Shown piece after piece: positions 56,888 to 64,000 of a stretch of DNA of 64,000 bases. This stretch comes from Stramenopiles sp. TOSAG23-6. Its lineage: Eukaryota > Sar. The translations under genes were made by a program, and so were the position numbers. The notes below the pieces were generated by a model. The model made no database searches and was not told the origin of the DNA. It worked only from the letters and a program-made list of their open reading frames with translations. The stretch is from positions 1-64,000 of the forward strand of contig LT635915.1 of the NCBI GenBank assembly GCA_900128565.1, given 5' to 3'. Every line of letters begins with the position of its first letter. Position 1 is the stretch's first letter.

Positions 56888-57051
56888 ATATGAAACTTAA
56901 GATGAAAACAATTTCTCAATGTGTTGTTTATACACCAAAACATAAATAAACATAAATAAATGATCTCTCTCTCTATATATATATATACATACCGTTTGTA
57001 AGTATGTAATTATATATTATACCAAAGCATAGCATTCTAGAACTATTTCAA
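56888..57051. repeat. Convergent spacer with CT/AT microsatellite
   Basis: Between the stop codons of the coiled-coil and EF-hand genes, (CT)n runs into (AT)n at about 56963-56987. AATAAA words near 56944 and 56955 would serve the plus-strand gene. Confidence 0.7.
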
Positions 57052-57777
57052 TTATCTTCGTTTTCCTTTTGGACTAACTTTTTTTTTTTTTTCTGGAATC
57101 CTTTTTTCTACAACACGTAAATATTCACTGAATGATAGCTCACCATCACCATCATTCGTCTTTAAATCTTTACCAAATAACTTTTGTAGTTCTGACTCTA
57201 GTCGGTCTTTCCCGTACCTCTGATAAAGCATTGTCATTGTTTCATCTATAGAAACAGCGCCACTATTATCCTTATCATACATCATAAACTGTACCACATT
57301 AAACAGCTGGAAAGGTTCCAAGCCTGTCGTATCGGACATATTCCGTTCAAACATTAACTGGAATTCTTCCCAATCAACACAACCATCCAAGTTTTCATCA
57401 ACCTCCCAAATCATTTCCTCAATTTCCTGTCGCTTCTTTGTGACACCTAAGGTTTTCAGTGCTTCGTTTATGTCTGAGACTTTCACTTTAGCGTCACTTG
57501 AAGCTATAATTTTTTCTATACCACTCTTTATTGTTGCTACTTCATATTGCAGTTGATCATATTTTGAATCTAGATCAGCATCACTCATTTCCTTTCCATT
57601 ATCGTCATGGATCTTCAATACATTTGGACGTTTCCGATAGCTCTGTATTTTTTCAAGCCACTGCAATTTTGGTTTCAACTCGACGTGTTTTCTTTCCTTT
57701 TCTGCAAAGTTGCATAAACGAGTAAAAACTCGTTCCAATTCTTTCTGCTCATTTGTCCATCCCGATTTATTGGACAT
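57052..57777 (-). CDS. EF-hand calcium-binding protein
   Basis: 241 aa from the first ATG; the frame is open to a TTG at 57891. Two canonical EF-hand loops are present, DENLDGCVDWEE and DKDNSGAVSIDE. A third, near the C-terminus (TNDGDGELSFSE), has Thr in place of the first acidic ligand. A degenerate hand precedes them (SDAKVKVSDINEAL). The N-terminal ~100 residues are charged and helical and the tail is Lys-rich. The overall shape resembles axonemal EF-hand proteins, but the exact family is uncertain. It shares a 344-bp promoter with the Rab gene. Confidence 0.85.
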   Translation of the reverse strand: MSNKSGWTNEQKELERVFTRLCNFAEKERKHVELKPKLQWLEKIQSYRKRPNVLKIHDDNGKEMSDADLDSKYDQLQYEVATIKSGIEKIIASSDAKVKVSDINEALKTLGVTKKRQEIEEMIWEVDENLDGCVDWEEFQLMFERNMSDTTGLEPFQLFNVVQFMMYDKDNSGAVSIDETMTMLYQRYGKDRLESELQKLFGKDLKTNDGDGELSFSEYLRVVEKRIPEKKKKVSPKGKRR

Positions 57778-58121
57778 TATTGTCTTTTTATACCCAAAAA
57801 TACAATCACTATAAACCTTCTTGAAGCAAAATAAGGCTATTGGATACTTTGAAAGTTGTAACGTCGTCGTCGTCGTCGACGAACGGGTCAAAAACTGTCA
57901 TTTTCAGATTTTTCGGAATTCGTGTTATTTTTTCTTGGCAATTGTCATTCTACGGACTACGGTGTTCATTGCACAGCAATATAACAAACTTGAAAACTTC
58001 ACAGAAGAAGAGTTATTCGGCATTAGTATTTCATCTTTAAGAGGAACATTTATTGAAATTATCGGTTGAATATCAGAAGCATTCCACTATATTTGAGTAG
58101 AGAAATCTGGTATATCCCACA
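57778..58121. promoter_or_regulatory. Divergent promoter, EF-hand and Rab genes, with CGT microsatellite
   Basis: 344 bp. A (CGT)n run at about 57862-57878 and GTCAAA at 57887-57892 lie just upstream of the EF-hand start. Confidence 0.45.
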
Positions 58122-58873
58122 ATGGATGACCTTGATGATTATGACGTACAGGTAATTAGTTTTTCTTCAATAATTCTTTTGCATATATTTTCTCCGCGTT
58201 TGAGCCTAACAGAATCATCTATATTCCGTTAATTACATTTCATTTTCTTATTTTACTTCCCTTACAACCTATTTTTACAATTTAGGTGAAACTGCTAATG
58301 ATTGGTGACTCAGGAGTCGGAAAGACGTGTTTGCTTCTACGATATGCACAGGATGCATTCTCAAAAACATTTATTACTACGATAGGCATCGACTTTAAGA
58401 ACAAACTACTGGACTATAAGGGCAAAAAAGTACGCTTACAGATATGGGATACGGCAGGACAGGAACGATTTCGGACAATAACTACTTCATATTTTCGGGG
58501 TGCTCAGGGAATTCTTTTGGTCTATGATATAACTGATCCAAACAGTTTCACAAATATCCATACTTGGGTATCTCAGATTGACCAGCACGCAGATAAGAGT
58601 GTGACAAAAGTTTTGATTGGAAATAAATGTGATGTTGCCAGCCAAAGGCGAGTAAGTATTGAGGAAGGTGAGAAAATTGCGAAGAAGTATGGCATGGCGT
58701 TTTTTGAAACCAGTGCGAAAGATAATATCAATGTAACAGAAGCATTTATGCAAGTTGCTCACACAACAGTTGATAGAATCTTAGAAGGTGGAATTGTAGA
58801 AAGGAGACAAACACGCCATACACAATTTTCACCTGGTACAACATCGGGAACTAAAAAATGTGCTTGTGGCTAA
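58122..58873 (+). CDS. Rab GTPase, Rab8/RabE-like; two exons
   Basis: Exons 58122-58151 and 58286-58873; joining them gives 205 aa starting [10 protein letters not shown]. The intron (58152-58285, 134 bp) begins GTAATT and ends ATTTAG. Motifs: P-loop GDSGVGKT (17-24), switch [36 protein letters not shown] and ETSAK. The switch regions are closest to Rab8/Rab10/Rab1. The C-terminus ends CACG, with two cysteines for geranylgeranylation in a CxCx arrangement. Role: vesicle traffic, probably post-Golgi exocytosis. Without the first exon the protein would begin inside the first beta strand, which supports the splice. Confidence 0.93.
58152..58285 (+). other. Spliceosomal intron in the Rab gene
   Basis: 134 bp, GT..AG, phase 0, directly after codon 10. 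The 3' end is pyrimidine-rich (CCTATTTTTACAATTTAG). Confidence 0.9.
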
Positions 58874-59062
58874 ATTGTATAAATTGTCTGCTTCAGATTT
58901 AGAGATATACTATAATATTTCCCCAGAAATGATTTGTCTTGCCCCCATATAAAATATGCGCACTAAATCTTTCTTCGCGGGATGCATTGTTTACTTTTAC
59001 ATGAAATATGTATTTATTGTATAGCAAATTTATTCGTTACATATTTTGGTTCAAAGCAATAA

Positions 59063-61138
59063 TTATTTAATGTTCCCTTTTGGGCCTTTGCAAGAAAAAA
59101 TAAAAATATTTTGTAAACGTAAGCGGCTTTTTGTGTTTTTTTCCCGTAACCATTGTGTTTTCATTGCCAGTGGAGCTGGTAAAATAGATGCCACCCAGAA
59201 TGAGAATAAATGTATACATATATCATTACGTATTCCATAAAAATTATCTTCATTGAAGGATTCATCAGTAAAATTCGAAATACATGAATGAATACTTGAT
59301 AGCTTTTCAAGTCCTTCAGGAAGATGTGACACTGAAGATAGTAACCACTTTGGAGAGGTATTATCTATGTCACATAGTCTACTATAGATATTATATATGT
59401 CTCTAGATTCTTCAGCAGACAAACTCGTTTTTGATTCATCTATTGCATTCTTCTCAGTATAAAAAGTAGGTTCTCTAATAGTGACTTGTGCAGATTTAGC
59501 TCCAAATGACATTGGTTTATACCATTCACGATGAATATCAAATATAGATAAACCTCGTACAAGTATACGACACTGACCATCAGTACGAATATCTTCAATA
59601 CTTATTACTTCAACCATTGTGCCTACACCAGTGTCATCGTTATATGTACACAAATCATTCAATTCTGAAATACTATTTTTGTCGAGGATTTCATCATTTC
59701 TAGTTTCCTCTGTAATTTCAAGTTCAACACCCAAAGCAACTCCATTTTCTATACAATCACGGGCAATGATTCTATCACTATGAGAGACTATATCAATATA
59801 ATGACACAAACCAGGATAAATAACAGACGTACTATACATTGAGCTTGTAGCTTGTACTTTTAGTAAATTAATAGTTAAATCCTGACATAATGGAGAGTCC
59901 AATTTTTGGTTATTAGTTTCGTCATTGTCCTCCAGGTATGTAAATCTCTCATATATGTTATCATCACTATCTTCTCTTTCAAAATCATAATCCTCTTCAG
60001 ATGCCCACAACTCTTCAAGTTTCTTATCATAATCAATTTCATCTTCATCATGATCATCCATTGAATTGTGCTCCTGTATATCGTTGAAGTTTTTTTCAAC
60101 TGTATTATCAAAATCTAATCGGTCTAAAGCAGATAATATATCTTGAGATGGAACGTGAGGTGTATTAGCTACATACTTTGTACTATTGTAATTATTTTGA
60201 GATCTAGATATCGTTTCAGATGTACTACTATGTGAATTTATTTGAAACATGAGTGCAGCAATGTCTTCGTATATGTGAAGTTTATTCCACTCCACATCAC
60301 CATAAATTGATTGTACTAATTCAGTTAAAAAACCCGCTGTTGGACTAGGTAAAGCAATTCCGACAGCTCCTTCTTTACAAACATGTTCACCAATGAAAAC
60401 ATTACCACCATATGAAACATCAAATTTATCACTGTTAATCGACTGGGACACCCCACAAACTGTAGCAGAATATGGATACATCGTTGATATTTGATCAATC
60501 AGTTTGTCATAGCAGAAGGAATTTGTACCAAAAAATAAAAAATGTGGACTACATATTTTGTCAAAAGATGTGGAAATATTTGACACTATTTCTGAAGGTA
60601 AAATAATTTCCCCTTCCGTTGTTAGTGGTATTAAACTATTCTCTTGAACATCCTTGATGCATAAAGGTTCGTTAGTTTGATCTTTAGTCTCTATTTTTGC
60701 TGCAGTGATTTGAACAAATCTTGTCGCTGCTGGACCTTCAGTAAGAGACTGTGTGTCAGTTCCAACAGCAAGCCAACCCTTTTTAGTTAATCGCCGACTA
60801 ACTAATCCCAAAGCATTTGGAAAATTTGTATGAACAACACATAATGATGGTTCGACATGGAAAAAACTATCAACATGGTTGATGCAATCATCAAGTGCGG
60901 CTTCTACGCTTGGATAGTGACTACGTGTTGTGAAGCATGTTGCTTCTGGCGTAGATGTTTTATTGACCATATTACGCATAGTAGATGACACTTGAGGATT
61001 TACGCTACCTCTATTTACCATATTTGCTGACGAATTTGATGTATGCTGTGCTATTGTGTTTTTCTTGGATTTTGGAGCGTTCTTTAGCGTCTCAAGAAGA
61101 TTTCCTTTCAACAGACGTGCTGTCTTTCTGCGAGCCAT
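59063..61138 (-). CDS. FIST_N / LON-substrate-domain fusion protein
   Basis: 691 aa. Residues about 75-290 look like a FIST_N sensory domain: EPSLCVVHTNF, LAVGTDTQS, then PHFLFFGTNSFCYDKLI and the closing KEGAVGIALPSPTAGF. After an acidic Asp/Glu linker (about 360-420), residues about 435-570 match the Lon N-terminal substrate-binding (LON) domain: SVIYPGLCHYIDIVS, VGTMVEVISIEDIRTDGQCR and ILVRGLSIFDIHREW. The helical end SFWVASILP with REKNTKSRLRLQ matches the closing helices of LON/cereblon-type proteins. Neither an ATPase nor a protease follows. FIST is found with signalling enzymes and in F-box protein FBXO22, and LON occurs in cereblon, so a substrate receptor is plausible. Confidence 0.7.
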   Translation of the reverse strand: MARRKTARLLKGNLLETLKNAPKSKKNTIAQHTSNSSANMVNRGSVNPQVSSTMRNMVNKTSTPEATCFTTRSHYPSVEAALDDCINHVDSFFHVEPSLCVVHTNFPNALGLVSRRLTKKGWLAVGTDTQSLTEGPAATRFVQITAAKIETKDQTNEPLCIKDVQENSLIPLTTEGEIILPSEIVSNISTSFDKICSPHFLFFGTNSFCYDKLIDQISTMYPYSATVCGVSQSINSDKFDVSYGGNVFIGEHVCKEGAVGIALPSPTAGFLTELVQSIYGDVEWNKLHIYEDIAALMFQINSHSSTSETISRSQNNYNSTKYVANTPHVPSQDILSALDRLDFDNTVEKNFNDIQEHNSMDDHDEDEIDYDKKLEELWASEEDYDFEREDSDDNIYERFTYLEDNDETNNQKLDSPLCQDLTINLLKVQATSSMYSTSVIYPGLCHYIDIVSHSDRIIARDCIENGVALGVELEITEETRNDEILDKNSISELNDLCTYNDDTGVGTMVEVISIEDIRTDGQCRILVRGLSIFDIHREWYKPMSFGAKSAQVTIREPTFYTEKNAIDESKTSLSAEESRDIYNIYSRLCDIDNTSPKWLLSSVSHLPEGLEKLSSIHSCISNFTDESFNEDNFYGIRNDICIHLFSFWVASILPAPLAMKTQWLREKNTKSRLRLQNIFIFSCKGPKGNIK

Positions 61139-61501
61139 TATCTCTAATCTTTCCCAAAGTAAAGAAGAGACTGATTATTATGTAAATATACTATACTACT
61201 TGAGTAAAATGTGTATGCAATGAATGAATTCTTTAGTTTACTCAATAAGAACTATTGTTCTAAAACCGTGTAAAGTACCTCCAGGTACAGCTCATATAGG
61301 TACTGTATATGTAACTCTTATTGGAATTACCAATTGAATTTTTTTAGGCACTAGGCCTATACTAGAATATGCGCTGAATCGAAAAATTCAAAAGGAAATT
61401 AGCTATTTCCGAAATTCCGATTTGCCACTTTTTGATGTTATATTTCTTGTACCTTTGATTGGATGTTGTTATTGATATTGACTTTTAGTATCACATACAA
61501 C
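61139..61501. promoter_or_regulatory. Divergent promoter, FIST-LON and mitochondrial carrier genes
   Basis: 324-363 bp, depending on the carrier start. Inverted GTACC/GGTAC words (near 61276 and 61284) and a run of short palindromes lie between about 61270 and 61370. No known element is identifiable. Confidence 0.4.
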
Positions 61502-62489
61502 ATGCAGGCTGCTAACGATGAACCGTTTTGGGTGAAGTTTTTTGCAGGTGCAATGGCAGGATCAATAGGTGAGGTCTTTACAATGCCTTGTGAAGTAATG
61601 AAAACAAGAATGCAACTTGCCCAAGGTTCAATGTGTGCTCGTGGGCGTAACTTACAGGTAATAACAGGCATCGTACAAAGTGAAGGACCTTTAGCGTTAT
61701 GGAAAGGAGTATCACCGGGAGTTGCACGGCAGGTCATTTACTGCGGAGGGAAATTGAATATCTATGAACCAGTTCGTGACTTTTACGCGACTTTATTTGG
61801 AAATAACTCCCTCTTTGGTAGTCTTTTGGCTGGTGGAACAGCTGGAGGACTCTCTAATCTTTGTTCAAATCCTGCTGATCTATTGAAAGTTCGATTCCAG
61901 GGTGATATTACCGGGAAATTGAGTGAAAGAGGTCTCATAGCATGCTGGAGAAATTGCATTGTTAACGATGGCGTTTTGTCTCTGTGGCGGGGTTGTTCTC
62001 CAACAGGTATGTTTTATTTTTTATTTCATGTACTATTTCGTTTTTATCGTCAAGTAATATTTAATCATAAGTTAATGAGTATCCTTCTTGATATATTTCG
62101 ATACAATAGTTTTACGTGCATTTTTCATCAACTCCGTGGAACTTGGTGGCTACGATTTGAGTAAAAAGTGGTTATTATCATATTTTCCAGGTAGTGACGA
62201 TAATATTTGGCTACACTTCTCGAGTGGTGCTATATCAGGAGTCTTGGCAGCATTTATTTCGCTACCCTTTGATGTTATTAAATCACGAATGATGATAAGC
62301 GGATCACAATTCACATCTATTGGCGACTGTGTTCGTGTCACAGTTAAGCATGAAGGTTTCGGTGCATTTTTTAAAGGGTTTGTACCAGTGGCTAGTCGTA
62401 TTGTTCCTTTCAATATAGTTCAATTTATAGTATTTGAGAGAGTACGAGCATTTCTTTCAAAGGATGTAAATAATTTGTACTCAATTTAA
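61502..62489 (+). CDS. Mitochondrial carrier (SLC25), UCP/dicarboxylate-carrier group; two exons
   Basis: Exons 61502-62006 and 62110-62489; the 103-bp intron starts GTATGT and ends CAATAG. The joined protein is 294 aa, the family's usual size; an upstream in-frame ATG at 61463 would add 13 residues. The three signature repeats are MPCEVMKTRMQ, NPADLLKVRFQ and LPFDVIKSRMM. The sequence around the splice, CSPTVLRAFFINSVELGGYD, reads like the dicarboxylate/oxoglutarate carrier and UCP group. It sits in the inner membrane. The substrate is probably a di- or tricarboxylate or an uncoupling-type anion, but is not determined. Confidence 0.92.
62007..62109 (+). other. Spliceosomal intron in the mitochondrial carrier gene
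   Basis: 103 bp, GTATGT..AATAG, phase 1, splitting a Val codon. Reading through it would end the protein at 62164 and lose the third carrier repeat. Confidence 0.92.
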
Positions 62490-62533
62490 AAAACGTTATA
62501 ATTTTATATTATTAAATAAATAGTACTTTTAAA

Positions 62534-64000
62534 TCAAACTAAATGATCCGCAGTTTCCGCACTCTCTTTGGTCTCCTTATACTTATTCGGAACGTTACCA
62601 GTATTCATTTCATGAGCTTCCTTCAATTGTTTCTCTTCGTACCAAGTAAGTAAATCCGAGTTAGTCGTTGTTTTGGCTTCGGGCGGCAGACGGAGAATAT
62701 TCGCCTCTTCTGGTTTACTTTTCCATTTTCCAGGGAATAAGAAACCTTGTTGATTTGGTGCATATATTTCACCTTTCTCTACGTAGTTGTCTCGAGCTTC
62801 TTTTGCTTCTCTTTCTCCAAGCGAAGGGTTTCTAGTATATTTTGATACANCACATAGTTTTTTTTCATCATCATATATACAAGCACCTACAATAGCAAGA
62901 CATACAACGTCACTAAGCAAATCTCTATCTTCAACGGTGGTACATATTTCAGCTCCAGAGCATGTGTTTTCTAAATAGTCGTACACGCATCCTCCAGCAG
63001 CATTTTCACATGCTTCAGCTGTATCAAGATTTTTGACAGTATCACATACAGATCCTCCAGCCCATATAATTCCAGGGGTATCATGAAGTTTTGATCCTAC
63101 TATAACACATTTATTTGTACCTTTATCAAATATACACATTTCTTCAATATCACATAAAGTATCAGTTTCAATTGTAGAGCATATTTTCTTTTCCTTTTCA
63201 GTTTTTTCTTTTTGTCCTTTCTTTGATTTTTCCATTTCTTCATTTTTAGCATCTTCTAGAGCTACTTCAGTATTATTTTCTGCGATAGCTTCATATGCAT
63301 CTACACATTCCACTGTTACCTCAGGTGATGCTATACCAAGAAATAGTGCATTTAATAACATTTTATTGTTCTCATTTACACAGACAAACATCTCTGTGAT
63401 TTGCATACTACCATTACTCATTGCACCAGCATTTGTTGGATTACCATTTGAGTCCACCCGTGCAGAATTGTTTGTTGCACCTTGATCTTCAAATCCAGTG
63501 CCATGGTTCGTATCCATATCCCACATAGGTTTACCTTTATCCAGACTAGGATCCATTAAGTGCTCATTCTTTACAGTATGTGGAAGGTCTGACAAATTTA
63601 TTTCTGCCGATGTTTCCAAATAGACAGTCTTTGCATTAAAACGCTTCATATAAGGATCATTTTGTATATTTTGCACCATTGTCGACATTTTATTTTGTCG
63701 CTCCCATTCTTCAGCTAATCCATCTAAACCTAATAAATCTTTCTCCGTGTTTGGATGTTGCTGTACCCAAATATTTTTGAGTTCCTCTTTACTTTGAAAA
63801 CGAAATGAATCTTTTGGTTCAGGCGGGATGCATCCTTTTTTTCCAGAGTTGTCATCTGAATATATTTCTGTACATTTTAACACAATACAATCCCATTTAC
63901 TCTTTGGAGTTTTAAATTTCTTATTACATGCTGCTCTCTGTTCTTTGGCAGTTTTAGATCTTTGATTATCTCTTTTCAACAACGCTTCATCTTTTTTAGT
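62534..64000 (-). CDS. Cysteine-repeat protein, 5' end cut by the window edge
   Basis: At least 488 aa; the frame runs open to base 64000 with no ATG, so the N-terminus is missing. Residues over about 63185-62850 form three related Cys-rich units of about 35-45 aa, each opening with ICSTIE, VCDTVK or ICTTVE and closing with CIFDKGTNKC, CVYDYLENTC or CIYDDEKKLC. This spacing resembles small disulfide-rich extracellular repeats. The upstream half is acidic with another four Cys near the cut end. The tail is charged (PPEAKTTTN region). An N at 62850 falls beside the last repeat. I do not recognise the family. A secreted or lumenal protein is likely if a signal peptide lies beyond the edge. Confidence 0.75.
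   Translation of the reverse strand, partial: TKKDEALLKRDNQRSKTAKEQRAACNKKFKTPKSKWDCIVLKCTEIYSDDNSGKKGCIPPEPKDSFRFQSKEELKNIWVQQHPNTEKDLLGLDGLAEEWERQNKMSTMVQNIQNDPYMKRFNAKTVYLETSAEINLSDLPHTVKNEHLMDPSLDKGKPMWDMDTNHGTGFEDQGATNNSARVDSNGNPTNAGAMSNGSMQITEMFVCVNENNKMLLNALFLGIASPEVTVECVDAYEAIAENNTEVALEDAKNEEMEKSKKGQKEKTEKEKKICSTIETDTLCDIEEMCIFDKGTNKCVIVGSKLHDTPGIIWAGGSVCDTVKNLDTAEACENAAGGCVYDYLENTCSGAEICTTVEDRDLLSDVVCLAIVGACIYDDEKKLCXVSKYTRNPSLGEREAKEARDNYVEKGEIYAPNQQGFLFPGKWKSKPEEANILRLPPEAKTTTNSDLLTWYEEKQLKEAHEMNTGNVPNKYKETKESAETADHLV

Noticed and set aside
1-64000. tRNA, rRNA, CRISPR arrays, insertion sequences or viral insertions
   Set aside because: No cloverleaf-like, rRNA-like or regularly spaced repeat arrays were seen, and no transposase, reverse-transcriptase or viral structural motifs.

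Overview
The window is nuclear DNA from an intron-poor, gene-dense eukaryotic microbe. The evidence is a set of eukaryote-only genes (a Rab GTPase, a prefoldin subunit, UBR-box and FYVE proteins, COX11, a mitochondrial carrier, a PPR protein), N-terminal extensions that look like mitochondrial presequences, and two clear GT..AG introns of 134 and 103 bp. TAA, TAG and TGA all end genes, so the standard code is used. The DNA is visibly AT-rich, and scattered single Ns plus one 15-N run suggest an environmental or draft assembly. I cannot fix the lineage. Gene content fits a free-living, probably marine protist, and a stramenopile is a guess only.

Thirty genes can be supported. From left to right: isopentenyl-diphosphate isomerase, a giant UBR/N-recognin, a deoxynucleoside kinase, a CobW-type metallochaperone, a zinc-finger/PDZ protein and a large receptor-like pseudokinase (0-18.5 kb); a gene-free stretch with a ~189-bp tandem repeat (18.5-19.1 kb); then an orphan protein, a PDZ/AP2-like/multi-IQ protein, a PPR protein, a DMT transporter, prefoldin 4, a WD40 protein, an esterase, a PH-FYVE protein, an ankyrin protein, mitochondrial-type MutS, a WBP2/GRAM protein, a Lon-fold protein, a 4xCBS-TPR protein, a TMEM223/TMEM70-like protein, a sulfotransferase, COX11, a pseudouridine synthase, a D-threonine aldolase-like enzyme, a coiled-coil protein, an EF-hand protein, a Rab GTPase, a FIST-LON fusion, a mitochondrial carrier, and a Cys-rich protein cut by the right edge.

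The most striking property is layout. From about 19.5 kb to the right edge 24 consecutive genes alternate strand without exception. Every neighbour pair is therefore either divergent, sharing a 230-456 bp promoter, or convergent, with stop codons 44-210 bp apart. The only two breaks in alternation lie at 9.0-9.4 kb and at the tandem-repeat region. The shared promoters carry recurring words: CACGTG in four, TTTGAC in seven, and a pair of perfect inverted E2F-type sites upstream of the deoxynucleoside kinase.

Many products are likely organellar (deoxynucleoside kinase, PPR, MutS1, COX11, TMEM223-like, mitochondrial carrier), but they are not operonic and I see no single pathway linking the window. 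In-frame short tandem duplications (18-45 bp units) occur in at least eight genes.
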